Below are positions 48,189 through 59,623 of a DNA stretch of 64,000 nucleotides, piece by piece. The notes beneath the pieces are model-generated. The model was not told the origin of the DNA. It did no database searches and saw only the letters and a program-made list of their open reading frames with translations. The position numbers and the translations under genes were made by a program. Positions within the stretch are counted from its first letter, which is position 1; every line of letters begins with the position of its first letter. Origin of the DNA: Neopusillimonas aromaticivorans. GTDB taxonomy: Bacteria > Pseudomonadota > Gammaproteobacteria > Burkholderiales > Burkholderiaceae_B. The DNA is taken from the NCBI RefSeq assembly GCF_030344915.1, contig NZ_CP128233.1, forward strand, positions 868,001 through 932,000, read 5' to 3'.

Positions 48189-48704
48189 TCAGCCGCCCGG
48201 CGCCTTGATGGCCCTTAAAAATTCATCGGCCTGAGCCTGCGGAAACGACCCGGCAGGCGCCGTGACCAGCCCTTCAGTTACCGAGCCGGAATGCATCCAA
48301 ACCACCCCTTCCAGCCGCAACAGGCCTTTAGGGCCCTGGCCTTCAATACTGAAACGGGTGCCAGGCTCGGGCAATGCTTCGGGCGGGGTCAGGCCAAAAT
48401 TGCCATAAAACGACTGGACGATCTGGCGATACATCAAGGTGCGTTGTTCGGCATCTTGGCCGACCTCGGGTGGCAACGGGGCATGACCCACGGCAAATAC
48501 CGTGTCATTGAGCACTGTACCGCTCAAGGTAAACGGAATGTCATGGCCCGCAAACGGCAAGGTTTTGGTTTGCTCACGTGGCTTGTCGGGGAATATGGCC
48601 ACCACCTGCCCATCGGCCAGTGAAACCTCGCGCCAGTTGTAATCGGGCGAACAGGCCGCCAGCAAAACCATCAGCAGAACTGCAGCAACCGAACGAAAAC
48701 GCAC
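48189..48704 (-). CDS. Predicted lipoprotein of unknown function
   Basis: 171 residues from a GTG start at 48704 (VRFRSVAAVLLMVLLAAC), chosen because GGGGGTA precedes it and the lipobox then falls at about residue 18; a second GTG at 48737 would lengthen the signal. The mature part (SPDYNWREVSLADGQVVAIFPDKP) is compact, soluble and beta-rich, and reads through to APAGSFPQAQADEFLRAIKAPGG. I do not recognise the family. Likely attached to a membrane in the periplasm. Divergent from gshA. The frame is intact. Confidence 0.7.
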   Translation of the reverse strand: MRFRSVAAVLLMVLLAACSPDYNWREVSLADGQVVAIFPDKPREQTKTLPFAGHDIPFTLSGTVLNDTVFAVGHAPLPPEVGQDAEQRTLMYRQIVQSFYGNFGLTPPEALPEPGTRFSIEGQGPKGLLRLEGVVWMHSGSVTEGLVTAPAGSFPQAQADEFLRAIKAPGG

Positions 48705-48816
48705 TACACTACCCCCGAAACAAACCCGGTATACCACCGGAAACCAGTTACAGGCCCTATTGTAAGTGCTCGGGTAAAATCCGCAGCCAAACGGCCTTTA
48801 AAAGAAGACTCTCTGC

Positions 48817-50403
48817 ATGAACCAACGCCCTGAACGACACTCGCTTCTGCGCCCTGAAGCCCAGGTACTCAAAGGTATTTTGCGCGGCATCGAAAAAGAA
48901 GGCCTGCGGGTTGACCCTGACGGCAATCTGGCACGCACACCCCACCCCGTCAAACTGGGCAGCGCCCTGACCCACCCAAAAATCACCACCGACTACTCTG
49001 AAGCCCTGCTCGAGCTGATCACCGGCACGCACGGCAACATTGAGACACTGCGTGGTGAGCTGACCGACATCCACCGGTTTGTCGCCAGCCAGCTTGACAA
49101 CGAAATCATCTGGAACCAGTCCATGCCGGCCATTTTGCCCGGCGAAGCCGATATCCCCATCGGCTGGTATGGCACATCAAATACCGGCATGCTCAAGCAT
49201 GTGTACCGGCGCGGCCTGGCCGAACGCTACGGCAAGGCCATGCAATGCATCGCCGGAGTACATTACAACTTCTCGTTGCCCGACGCGGTCTGGTCATTGC
49301 TGGACACCGGCGGAAACCGCATTGAAGAACAGCGCTCGCTGGGCTATATGGCCCTGATCCGCAACTTCACCCGTTACTCCTGGCTACTGATGTATCTGTT
49401 CGGTGCCTCACCCGCCATTTCCACCAGCTTCGTCAAAGGCCAGTCGCACCAGCTGGAACGCTTCGATGACGATACCCTGTACCTGCCCCATGCCACCAGC
49501 CTGCGCATGAGCGACCTGGGTTACAACAACAAGGCCCAGTCGGAACTGGAACTTTGCTACAACGACATTGAAACCTTCCTGAAGCGTCTGCATGGGGCGG
49601 TGACTACACCCTTCCCCGCCTACGAAGCCATTGGCACCCATCGCAACGGCGAATGGATACAGCTCAATACCAACCTGCTGCAAATCGAAAACGAGTATTA
49701 CTCCAGCATACGTCCCAAACGCACCGTCGAACGCGGCGAGCGGCCATCGACGGCCTTGGCGGCACGCGGCATCCAATACATTGAAGTGCGCTGTCTGGAT
49801 ATCGACCCGTTCTGCCCGATCGGCATCCCGGAAACCACCAGTGCCTTCATGGATGCCTTCCTGCTGTTCTGTGCGGCCGAAGACAGCCCCATGTTCGCCA
49901 ACAACGGTTTTTGCCGTGACAGCAGCGATAACTTCGGCGTGGTTGCCAAGCGCGGTCGTGAACCTGGCCTGATGCTGGTGCGGCAGAATCAGCCTGTCAG
50001 TCTGCGCGACTGGGGGCAAGAACTGGTTGAACGCATCGCGCCCTATGCCGAACTGCTTGACCTGGCCTATAACACTGACATGCACGCACGCGCCCTGGCG
50101 GTGCAACAGGCCAAAGTCCATGATATAAGCCAGACGCCTTCTGCGCAGCTGCTGGAGCAGCTGAAAGACACCGGGCAAAGCTTTCACGCCTTCACCCTGC
50201 AGCAAAGCCAGGCCCATCATCAGGCGTTACTGGCGCAACCCCTGCCGGCCGAAACACTGACGCGCTTCCAGCATCTGGCGGCAGAGTCATTGGCCGACCA
50301 GGTCGAAATTGAAAACAGCGATACGGAATCCTTCGATGACTATGTAACCCGCTACCACGAAGCGCTGGCCGAGCCTGTCGTGGCCTGGTCAAATACAAGG
50401 TAG
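48817..50403 (+). CDS. gshA: Glutamate-cysteine ligase GshA (proteobacterial type 1)
   Basis: 528 residues. GILRGIEKEGLRVDPDGNLARTPHP contains the Mg-binding Glu residues of the type 1 fold. KITTDYSEALLELITGTH, MPAILPGEADIPIGWYGTSNTGMLKHVYRRGL and YIEVRCLDIDPFCPIGI are conserved in GshA. It catalyses the first step of glutathione synthesis. gshB is not in the window. The start MNQRPERHSLLRPEAQVLKG follows AAGA. The frame is intact over 1.6 kb. Confidence 0.95.
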   Translation: MNQRPERHSLLRPEAQVLKGILRGIEKEGLRVDPDGNLARTPHPVKLGSALTHPKITTDYSEALLELITGTHGNIETLRGELTDIHRFVASQLDNEIIWNQSMPAILPGEADIPIGWYGTSNTGMLKHVYRRGLAERYGKAMQCIAGVHYNFSLPDAVWSLLDTGGNRIEEQRSLGYMALIRNFTRYSWLLMYLFGASPAISTSFVKGQSHQLERFDDDTLYLPHATSLRMSDLGYNNKAQSELELCYNDIETFLKRLHGAVTTPFPAYEAIGTHRNGEWIQLNTNLLQIENEYYSSIRPKRTVERGERPSTALAARGIQYIEVRCLDIDPFCPIGIPETTSAFMDAFLLFCAAEDSPMFANNGFCRDSSDNFGVVAKRGREPGLMLVRQNQPVSLRDWGQELVERIAPYAELLDLAYNTDMHARALAVQQAKVHDISQTPSAQLLEQLKDTGQSFHAFTLQQSQAHHQALLAQPLPAETLTRFQHLAAESLADQVEIENSDTESFDDYVTRYHEALAEPVVAWSNTR

Positions 50404-50479
50404 CCCGCCCAGGCATGCAAGGGTAAGATAACCACACGCTGCCTAACCGCAACCTGGTTAACTTACCCGGAGACACGTC

Positions 50480-53143
50480 ATGAGCACCATCAACAGTTTT
50501 GGCGCCCGCCATACCCTGCCCGTCGGCAACGAATCGTACGAAATCTACCGGCTTGATGCGGTAAAAGGCCAGGGGCTTGACGTTGCCAGCCTGCCCTACA
50601 GCCTGAAAATACTGCTTGAAAACCTGCTGCGCACCGAAGATGGCGCCGACGTTACCGCCGACGACATCCGTGCGTTGGCTGGCTGGAACCCGGCGGCAGA
50701 ACCCGATAAAGAGATCGCCTTTACCCCTGCCCGCGTCGTGCTGCAAGACTTCACCGGTGTACCCGCCGTGGTTGATCTGGCCACCATGCGGGAAGCCGTA
50801 CAGGCACTGGGTGGCGACCCGGCCAGAATCAACCCTCTGGCCCCGGTTGAGCTGGTTATCGACCACTCGGTCATTGTCGATGTATTCGGGCAAAAAACCG
50901 CCTTCGCACAAAACGTCGACATCGAATACCAGCGTAACGTAGAACGCTACCAGTTCCTGCGCTGGGGCCAGGAAGCATTTGAGAACTTCAAGGTCGTGCC
51001 ACCGGGCACGGGCATTGTCCACCAGGTCAACCTTGAACACCTGTCGCGCGTGGTCTTCACCAAAGACAGCAACGGCGTCAAACAGGCCTACCCCGATACC
51101 TGCGTGGGCACCGATTCCCACACCCCCATGGTTAACGGCCTGGGCATTGTCGCCTGGGGGTTGGCGGTATTGAAGCCGAGGCGGCCATGCTGGGTCAGCC
51201 GATTTCCATGCTCATCCCGAAAGTGGTGGGCTTCAAACTGACGGGGGCCCTGCCTGAAGGCACTACCGCCACTGACCTGGTTCTGACCATCACCGACATG
51301 CTGCGCAAGCATGGGGTGGTCGGCAAGTTTGTCGAATTCTACGGCCCCGGTGTATCGGCTGTGCCGCTGGCCAACCGGGCCACCATTGGCAACATGAGCC
51401 CGGAATACGGCTCAACCGTTGCCATTTTCCCGATCGATGACGAAACCCTGCGCTACATGGCGCTAACCGGCCGCCCGCAGGCCCAGATTGACCTGGTCAA
51501 AGCGTATGCCCAGGCCCGGGGTCTGTGGCACGACCCGGCCGCCGAACCCCGCTATTCAGAACGCCTTGAGCTTGACCTGGGCACCGTCGTGCCCTCGATT
51601 GCCGGGCCAAAGCGCCCGCAAGACCATATTGCCCTGACCGCCGCCAAGCATGCCTTTGAGTCTGCGCTACCCTCTTACCTGGGCGCCAAAGCCAGCCATG
51701 GCAAACCCGCCTCGCCCGGCCTGCCTGACCATGGGGCCGTGGTCATCGCTGCCATCACGTCGTGCACCAACACCTCGAACCCGGCCGTGATGATCGCCGC
51801 CGCGCTGCTGGCCAAAAAGGCGGTCGAAAAAGGCCTGTCGCGCAAACCCTGGGTCAAGACCAGCCTGGCCCCCGGGTCGCGCGTCGTCACCGATTACTAC
51901 GAACGTGCCGGGCTGACCCCTACATGGATGCCCTGGGCTTCAACCTGGTCGGCTATGGCTGCACCACCTGCATCGGCAACTCCGGGCCATTGATCCCGGA
52001 AGTCAGCCAGGCCATTCACGAGCACGACCTGACCGTGGTGTCCGTCTTGTCGGGCAACCGCAACTTCGAAGGCCGCATCCACCCCGAAGTGAAAATGAAC
52101 TACCTGATGTCGCCGCCACTGGTAGTCGCTTACGCGCTGGCCGGCACCATGAACATTGATCTGTACAACGAACCCCTGGGCAAGGGCTCCGACGGTAACG
52201 AGGTCTACCTGAAAGACCTGTGGCCATCCACTGCCGAAGTACAGGCCGTTATTGACGCCACCATCTCAACCGACATGTTCACCGCCGGATATGCCAACGT
52301 GTTTGCCGGCGATGCCCGCTGGCAAAGCCTGCCTACACCCAAAGGGCAACTTTTCCAGTGGGACGATGGTTCCACCTATGTGCGCAAGCCCCCGTACTTT
52401 GCCGACATGCCCCGCCAGCCTGGGCCGGTCTCCGACATTGCAGGCGCCCGAGTACTGGCCCTGCTGGGCGACTCGGTCACTACCGACCACATCAGCCCGG
52501 CCGGCTCCATCGCCAAAACATCACCGGCTGCGGCCTACCTGATGGAACACGGTATTGCGCCTGCCGACTTCAACTCATACGGTTCACGTCGCGGCAATCA
52601 CGAAGTGATGATTCGCGGCACCTTCGCCAACGTACGGCTGCGCAACCAACTGGCGCCGGGCACCGAGGGCGGCTTCACCCGCGACTTCACCCGGCCAGGA
52701 GCGCCAGTCACCACCATTTATAACGCGTCCACCCATTACGCCCAGGCCGGCATCCCCTGGTGATTCTGGCCGGCAAAGAATACGGGTCAGGGTCATCACG
52801 CGATTGGGCGGCCAAAGGCACTGTTTTGCTGGGGGTACGCGCGGTGATTGCCGAATCGTATGAACGCATCCATCGCTCCAACCTGCTGGGCATGGGCGTG
52901 CTGCCCCTGCAATTCCCGGCCGGGGAGTCGGTGCAATCGCTGGGGCTGACGGGCGAAGAAATCTTTTCGATTACCGGCGTCGAAGCCTTGAATACGGGAG
53001 CCATACCTGACCGGGTCAGGGTCACAGCCGGCGCCATCAGTTTTGAGGCGGTAGTACGCATTGATACGCCCAGCGAGGCCCAGTATTACCGGCATGGCGG
53101 CATCATGCAGTATGTCCTGCGCAATTTGCTGAACCCGGCTTGA
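50480..53143 (+). CDS. acnA: Aconitate hydratase AcnA (three frameshifts)
   Basis: About 888 residues after repair, the usual AcnA length. Cluster-ligand cysteines are in ITSCTNTSNP and GYGCTTCIGNSGPL; HSVIVDV and CVGTDSHTPMVNGLGIVAWGVGGIEAEAAMLGQP line the active site; the swivel domain is ILAGKEYGSGSSRDWAAKG. Single bases are missing in the G run 51156-51160, the C run 51917-51920 and the C run 52754-52757. It interconverts citrate and isocitrate. GGAG precedes the ATG. Convergent with the amidotransferase gene. Confidence 0.94.
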
Positions 53144-53158
53144 GTTAACCGTGACATT

Positions 53159-53182
53159 GGCGGCCGCACCGCGTCGGCCGCC
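53159..53182. terminator. GC-rich hairpin between convergent genes
   Basis: GGCGGCCG-N8-CGGCCGCC is a perfect 8-bp stem. It lies between the acnA stop and the end of the class I amidotransferase gene, 5 bases from the latter. Confidence 0.5.
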
Positions 53183-53187
53183 GGCGC

Positions 53188-53912
53188 TCAACCCGTTTTT
53201 AACCCCTGGGCCCAACGGGCATACACCCGCTCAAGCACCGTCTTCAATTCGGCCGTGCGGGCTTCCAGATTGGCCAGCGTTTCTTCCACCGAGGTCACGG
53301 CAGGGTTGCCGGCCGCATGTTCGCGGCGCAAGAAACCGCCATTGCGTTCGTAATAATCGCGAACCAGATCCGGGGTCATTTCAAAATGAGACTGCATGCC
53401 GATATGCAGGTCACGCACCACAAACGCCTGATTGACACAATGTGGACCCGTGGCAATGCGGCATGCCTGCTGGGGCAGATCGAAGGTGTCACCATGCCAC
53501 TGAAACGTCAGTAATGAGGTATCTGGCCCGGCCCCCACCATTCGTGCGCAACCGGGTGGGCATCGACAACAATCGGTTGCCAGCCGATCTCTGCCCGATG
53601 GTTGCGACGTACGCAAGCCCCCAGGGCTTTGGCCAATTGCTGCGCCCCCAGACAATGACCGGCTACCGGAATATCTTGCGCGTCGGCCCGCCGGATCAGT
53701 GCCCGCTCGTGCTCAAGCCAGTCATGGTCGTCGTTGGCCCCCATCGGGCCACCCATGAAAATCAACCCGCTGAAGGCATCGGGCTGCTCGGGTATGGCGT
53801 GCCCCTTGTAAATTTCAATGAGGGTATGAGGCAAACCCAGGGCGTCAATAATGCTGGTTACCGAGCCCGGGCGGCCAATATCGGTATGCTGGAAAATCGC
53901 GACAGGTTTCAT
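53188..53912 (-). CDS. Class I glutamine amidotransferase-like protein (one frameshift)
   Basis: About 242 residues of the GuaA-N/GATase1 fold. The nucleophilic Cys is in VAGHCLGAQQLAKALGA; the His-Glu pair is in GMQSHFEMTPDLV; FQWHGDTFDLPQ is another conserved block. One base is missing in the C run 53532-53536. There is no synthetase domain, so it is a stand-alone hydrolase, comparable to gamma-glutamyl hydrolases such as PuuD or the TdnT-type protein of aniline catabolism. Its start overlaps the amidase stop (ATGA). It is the last gene of the Rieske/GS-like operon; that partnership suggests it removes glutamyl groups. Confidence 0.83.
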
Positions 53913-55293
53913 GCGTGCTGCAAAAATTGTGATTCAAGTTCGGCCGCAAACCTTAACACTTGTTCGTCGGCATAGCGACGCCCCACCACCTGAAGCCCGA
54001 AGGGCAAGCCGTGCAGGTTAACGCCCAATGGCATCGACAACGCCGGCTGTTGGGTGACGTTAAAGGGAAATGAAAAACTGTTGGCGCTGAACCAGTTTTC
54101 CGCCTGTGGCGTGGCCGGAACCGGGCTATCGAGCAGGGGCGCAACGCGTGACGTGGACGGCGTCAGCAAGACATCAATGTCATTGAATACCCTGGCCAGA
54201 CGCGTGGCGTATTGCCGTAAAACAGCGCGGCTGCGCACCAGATCTTCTGCACATTGCCCGGCTCCCAGGCCAAAGACCCCTTGCAGACGCGGATCAAGCC
54301 CTGCACGCTGCGCGGATGGCCAATCAATAAACGACTCATGAATTCGCGACAGCCAGGTTTGCCACATGGCGTCGGCCAGGCCGTCTGCGCACAACGCCAC
54401 CGGCTGCACCGCATAACCCGCCACTTCGAGCCGATGCACCAAAGCCCGAAATGCCGTATTAATTTCGGGGTCAACCACATCGTTGGCATCCATCTGGTCT
54501 GCCCAGCCGATGCGCAGGCACTGACCCGGCAGGGTCGCCTGCGCGCGCCCGTACAACGAGGAAGGATCCAGCCGATGCGCGCCCGATAAGGCCGGGAAGG
54601 CCCAGGCACAATCGGCCACCGACGCTGCAAGCAACCCCAGATGCGCAAACTCGGCAAACGCGCTTTGGGGCGCCAGCGGAATCGCCCCGAACGTAGGTTT
54701 GAACCCCACCACCCCGCACCATGACGCCGGGATACGAACCGAACCGCCGGCATCGCTGCCCAATGCCACATGCCCCCAGCCCGCCGCAATCTGCGCGGCA
54801 GCACCACTGCTGGAGCCCCTGCTGAATGTTCAGGCGAACGCGGATTGCGCGTAACGCCACTGTGCGGATTGGTCGAACCGATCGTCCAGCCAAACTCGGT
54901 GGTGGTCGTTTTGCCAAACACTACGCAGCCCGCCTGACGCATCAAGGCAACCGAGGGCGCATCGACTGCCGCCACCGGGTCGTCGGCTGACGTTTGCGAG
55001 CCCCGCCGCGTTGGCCAGCCCTGTACGGCGACCAGATCCTTCACGGATACCGGCACCCCGTCCAGCGGCCCCAGCGGCCGCCCGGCCCGATAGCGCGCTG
55101 CAGAGTCCTGCGCCTGCTGCAGGGCGTGATCTGCATCAAGCCAGCAAAAGGCGTTGATATCGGTCATGTCCGATTCAATTGCCGACAGCAACGCTTCCAG
55201 CACCGCTACCGGTGACAACGCGCCGGTAAGGTACGCCTGCACCTGACGCGACAGACGATCAACGCGAGGCGTCATACGTTTTGAACTCGACAT
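53909..55293 (-). CDS. Amidase-signature enzyme (one frameshift)
   Basis: About 462 residues. The Ser-Ser-Lys triad is visible: Lys in DGVPVSVKDLVAVQGWPTR, the cis-Ser in SAGGSSSGAAAQIAAGWG and the nucleophile in LGSDAGGSVRIPASWCG. The middle motif needs one C restored in 54816-54819. It resembles GatA and AtzF-type amidases but lies away from gatCB, so it is a catabolic amidase, hydrolysing a C-N bond of a small amide. It may start at 55293 or at the inner ATG at 55275; either overlaps the end of the binding-protein gene. Coupled to the downstream amidotransferase gene. Confidence 0.85.
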
Positions 55294-56419
55294 TCATCAG
55301 CTCGCCGTCAACACGCTCGAGACGACGAATATACTGGTTCTGCACAATATCGCGGGTTTCAGGATCAATTGAAACCGGGCCGCGCGGGCTTTCAAATGAC
55401 AGGCCTTTGAATGCCTCAAGCAAGGCTTTGCCATCGGCGCCAGGCCCGGCTTTTTCAGCCCCCGTAAATCAAGGCCATACCATCGTAAGCCGATACGCTC
55501 ATGATGGTGGGGCGCTCTTTAGCCCCCAAGGCCTCTTGAAATTTCTGGATATAGGTACGGTTCAGGTCAGACGGATGCTGCATGGAATACGGGTACACCG
55601 TTGTCGCTCCCAGACCGTTGTCACCAATCACGTCAAGAATGGACTCATACACAATGTCACCGGTACCGATCAGCTTGATACCGGCCTCATCCAGCCCTTT
55701 GGTCTTGAAATCCTTGAACAGCGCCGGCGCCACATTCCCCGCGTTGACAAAGGCAAACAAGACATCAGGCTGTGCGTCTTTGACGCGCTGCAAATACGGA
55801 GCAAAGTCAACCGTCATCAAGGGCACGCGAACATTACCGATAATTTCGCCACCGGCCTGCTCGTACGCCTGCTTGAAGGCCTTTTCGGCATCGTGACCGG
55901 GCGCATAGTCGGCCACGATCATGTAGGCTTTCTTGTGCCCCTGCTCAAGGGCCCACTGAGCAATGGGGGCACCATGGTGTCGTAACCGAACGAGGTGCGC
56001 ACCATGTAGGGCGAACGCGATGTCAGCTGGGCCGAGGCGGCATTCATGACCACCATCGGCACCCTGGCCTGGGTCGCCAGAGGGGCAACCGCCATGGCAT
56101 TGGGCGTAAAACCGAACCCTGCCAGGATCGATACCTTGTCCTGTACGATCAATTCCTGAGCCAGGCGCTTGGCCACTTCGGGCGCAGGGCCGCCCACATC
56201 TTTGTAAATCACCTCAACGCGACGACCATCCACGGTATCGCCATGCTGCTTTTGCCAGGCCTCGATACCTGCCTTCATCTGCCGCCCGAACTCGGCAAAC
56301 GGCCCGGTCATTTCGACGACCATGCCGATTTTCACAACCTCTTGTGCCGACACACTGCCGACGACCAGGCTGCTTGCCAGTGCTGCTGCACAAAGCCCCG
56401 AGGTGAACCAGTTTTTCAT
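55259..56419 (-). CDS. Branched-chain-type ABC substrate-binding protein of the Rieske operon (three frameshifts)
   Basis: About 387 residues. The signal peptide MKNWFTSGLCAAALASSLVVGSVSA ends in AXA. The mature part begins VVKIGMVVEMTGPFAEFGRQMKAG, with LAGFGFTPNAMAVAPLA and VADYAPGHDAEKAFKQAYEQ. Lost bases: G run 55965-55969, C run 55459-55463 and T run 55451-55455; after repair it ends SPRGPVSIDPETRDIVQN and then a short tail. Paralogous to the protein at 22.6-23.8 kb. No permease or ATPase gene is present. It probably captures the substrate of the operon's enzymes. Confidence 0.85.
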
Positions 56420-56544
56420 AATGCTTCCTTTTGTTTTCAAATCAGGCCAACGACATTACCAGGCCAGTAGCCGGCGCTTGCCATGGCCTTACGGTCGGCC
56501 CCAACAGGAGCACTGCAAGTCTTGCCCTGGCGGCCAGCCCCAGC

Positions 56545-57980
56545 CTAGAACATGTCGAAATATTCCCGGTGTTCCCACTCGGTCACTTCCAGATTGAAAC
56601 GGGCGATTTCCGCTTCCTTGATAAAACAGTAATAATCGACAAAACCCTGGCCGAGCTTCTTGACCAGGTACGAATCCTGACGCAGACACTGCAGTGCATC
56701 AGGCAGTGATCTCGGCAACGCCTGGGCCTCGGTTTCATAGGGCACATCAGCCGACGGGCCCGGATCCAGCCGACGGGCGATCCCATCCAGCCCCGAGAAA
56801 ATTTGCGAGGCCATATATAAGTAAGGGTTGGCCGTGGGCTCACCGACCCGATTTTCGATACGCGACGCAGTCTGCCCCGGACCACCCAGCACCCGCAGCA
56901 TGGCAGCACGATTATCACGCGCCCAGGCCGCCCGATCGGGTGCCAACGAAAACGGGCGGTAGCGCCGGTACCCATTGATGGTCGGGCTAGCCAGCAATGC
57001 AGCACCGCAAGCATGGTCCTTCAAACCAGCCAGATAGTGCATGCCTAGGGGCTGAGCGTCTGGTCTGCATCGGTCGGCATGAAGGCATTGACGCCATCGG
57101 CCTTGCGCTTCAACGACTGATGCAAATGCCAACCGCTGGACATCACATTCGGGATACGGGGCCGGCACATGAAGGTGGCGTGATAGCCGGCACGCTGGCA
57201 GATTTGCTTGATGGCGCTACGAATCAGGATCATCAGATCTGCCGGTGCCACCCCTACCGTCGGGCTGAACGTCAACTCAAACTGGCTGGGGCCAAATTCG
57301 ATTTCCAGCGAACGCAACGGTACACCCAGAGCCTGCAACTGGGTTCGCAACAATTCCATCAGGTGATCGACGCGGTCATAACGCAGCTCGGTCAGGTACT
57401 GCGCACCGTGCGACAGCAAGGACACCGACGGCGGCGTTCCCGGCTGACCCGAATCGGTCAGGCGCAGATTCGGATCATCCATCTTGAACACATGAAACTC
57501 GACCTCAAGACCAGCCACAAAATCGTAGCCCTGCTCATCAAGTTCGCGCACGGCGCGGGCCATGATCTGGCGAGACGACACCGGCGATGGCTGACCATCG
57601 GTGCCATAACCATCACACAAGACCCAGCCGGTTTTATGGGCCCAGGGCAAGATCCGGAACGTGGCCGGGTCGGCCACAATCGTAAAGTCAGACGCCCCTT
57701 GCAAGCCGGCAATCTGGAACCCGCCGCTGTTGAACACCGGGAACACAGTCTTGTGCGACGTGTCTTTCAGCAACAAGGTTGAGGTCAGATTCACCCCGTC
57801 AAACAAGGCCCCTTTGGCCTCAGACGCCACCAGGGTTTTACCCCGCAAAATGCCATGTTGATCAGGAAAGGCAAAGCGCAGTGTTTCTATTTCGCCGGCA
57901 TCAATACGGGCAATCAATTCGGCGACCTGCGCCTGCTGATCGCTTGTCCAGAGCCCGTGCCGCTCGACAAAACTTGCCAT
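56545..57980 (-). CDS. Glutamine-synthetase-like gamma-glutamyl ligase (one frameshift)
   Basis: About 479 residues of the GS superfamily. Start at 57980 (MASFVERHGLWTSDQQ), two bases after the Rieske stop. Metal-binding Glu motif FVAGLEVEFHVF, the HxH motif SSGWHLHQSL, the ATP/glutamate block SPTINGYRRYRPFSLAPDRAAWARDNR and SRIENRVGEPTANPYLYMASQ are all present. One G is missing in 57048-57051. It is not a GlnA: N- and C-terminal regions differ and the tyrosine-adenylylation loop is not seen. By analogy with PuuA, TdnQ and IpuC it would join glutamate to an amine. Its operon partners suggest an amine or amide substrate that is then oxidised. Confidence 0.83.
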
Positions 57981-57982
57981 GA

Positions 57983-59319
57983 TCAGCCCCCGACTTTGGG
58001 CGCAACACGGGCAGCAGCCCAACTGCTGGCCTGACGACGGGCAAGATCCGCTTCCTGCCAGTACTGAACCGGCGAAACCCCGGCTTTTTCAATACCATCA
58101 ATTGAAGGCGGACCGCTGAACTGCGATGCCTGATCAGCATGGATCAGCATGGGTGCGCTGCCCCCTCAAGCGTACTTTCAATGGCTTTGACCAACTGGCG
58201 ACGATACGCCACGATACCCTTGTCGGTCGTACCCAGATGCTCGCGGGTGCGATCCTGAATGGCCCCTTGCGACTCAATCGCCCACTGATCGTGCACATTG
58301 ATGTCAAAGCCCATGCCGGTATAGGTTTGGGTGTTCTGCTCGTCGATGTTGTAGCCGTAATTGTTGCGTTTGTTCTTGCGTGACACGTAATCGGGCAGCT
58401 CGTAAAGTTCAAGCCGTTGCTCGCGCATGCGTTTCTTGTCAACCGGGCCGGTAAAGCTGGTGAAAATGGCGTACCAATAACAGTTATAGTCATCCACCGG
58501 CACATGCCACTGCGAAATCGTCATTTCCGCGCTCATCGGAATCACGAACGCCTGCGGAAACACCACGTTGGTAACGCGAACGTGGGTTTGCTGCTCCGGC
58601 AACTTGCGCAGGGTGGTCAGGCGCAGGCCGTAATCGGTGGCATCCACCGCAATATCGGGCCGGTCGTATTCGCGCAAGACACGGGTGATGGGCATGTCGG
58701 AATCAGCCGATGCGCCACGGAACTGCTTGCCGTAACTTTCGGAAGTGTCCTCATCTTCAAAGAAACGATGCAGATACGAGGCATGAGCCGGATCAATCCC
58801 GACCTCAAGGGCCTGCAACCAGTTGCATTCAATCAAGCCCTTGAACGCGAAGGTGTGCGTGTCGGGTGCAACAAAACAGTCAAACTCGGGGAATGCCGGC
58901 GGCTCGCCTTCGCCAATGTAGGCAAACACAATGCCGCTGCGCAGCACGACCGGATACGAACGTTGCTTGTAGCGCAAATGCAGCTTGCTGCCTTCCGGCT
59001 CGGCGGGGGTTTCAAGACAATCACCGTTGACACTGAACAACCAGCCATGAAACGGGCAACGCAGGCCGCCGTCTTCAATGCGGCCATACGCCAGATCAGC
59101 CCCACGGTGCGCACAGTCGCGATCCATGAAGCCCAACTCACCATTTTCATCACGAAAGAGGACAAAGTTTTGCCCCATCAATTTGACGGGGCGGACGGGA
59201 CGCGGCCCTTCGAGCTCGTCGGCCAAAGCGACCGGCTGCCAGTAACGACGCAGCAGCTGGCCTGCCGGAGCCCCCGGACCGACACGGGTGATGAAATCAT
59301 TCTGTTCCTGGGTAAGCAT
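57983..59319 (-). CDS. Rieske non-haem iron oxygenase, phthalate 4,5-dioxygenase-like (one frameshift)
   Basis: About 446 residues. The Rieske [2Fe-2S] motif is CAHRGADLAYGRIEDGG followed by LRCPFHGWLFS (CxH...CxxH). The mononuclear iron site is GIDPAHASYLHRFFEDED, with the DxxHxxxxH pattern. Overall it resembles the oxygenase of phthalate 4,5-dioxygenase, a type needing only alpha subunits. One G is missing in 58151-58153; repair extends the C-terminus by about 55 residues (HPMLIHADQASQF to RVAPKVGG). The electron-supplying reductase is not in the window. First gene of the operon; divergent from the GntR gene. Confidence 0.87.
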
Positions 59320-59340
59320 GGCTGAATCCTTGGGTATTGA

Positions 59341-59366
59341 TCATTGAATACATATGTATACAATGA
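59341..59366. promoter_or_regulatory. Near-perfect 26-bp palindrome upstream of the Rieske operon (candidate GntR/FCD operator)
   Basis: The site reads TCATTG-N14-CAATGA and is symmetric at 24 of 26 positions, with centre ATACATATGTAT. It starts 22 bases upstream of the Rieske start codon. The half-site TGTATACAAT (59355-59364) recurs before the GntR gene, as expected for an autoregulating repressor. Confidence 0.6.
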
Positions 59367-59587
59367 CTCGCTCCAGAGTAAAAATCAGCGTTTACCCTTA
59401 AACGCACCTCAATCAATTCAAAAAATTATTTTTATTAAAATAAAATCATATAGTTAATAAAATACAAGCTCAAGAAAAGAAAGCTGTTCCGCAATCATGA
59501 AAAGAAAAATAGCGACGTGATCATCGTAAAAACCAGCGACCAGGCACGCCATTGCATACAAGACCTTGTGTGCGGGTTGGATATAGC

Positions 59588-59597
59588 TGTATACAAT
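59588..59597. promoter_or_regulatory. Second copy of the candidate GntR operator half-site
   Basis: TGTATACAAT lies 26 bases before the GntR start codon, identical to the half-site inside the palindrome at 59341-59366. The segment between (59367-59587) has no gene; about 59400-59500 is very AT-rich, suiting a promoter or a bendable element between divergent genes. Confidence 0.5.
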
Positions 59598-59623
59598 CAC
59601 TTCTCCACCTTTCGGACACCCTC

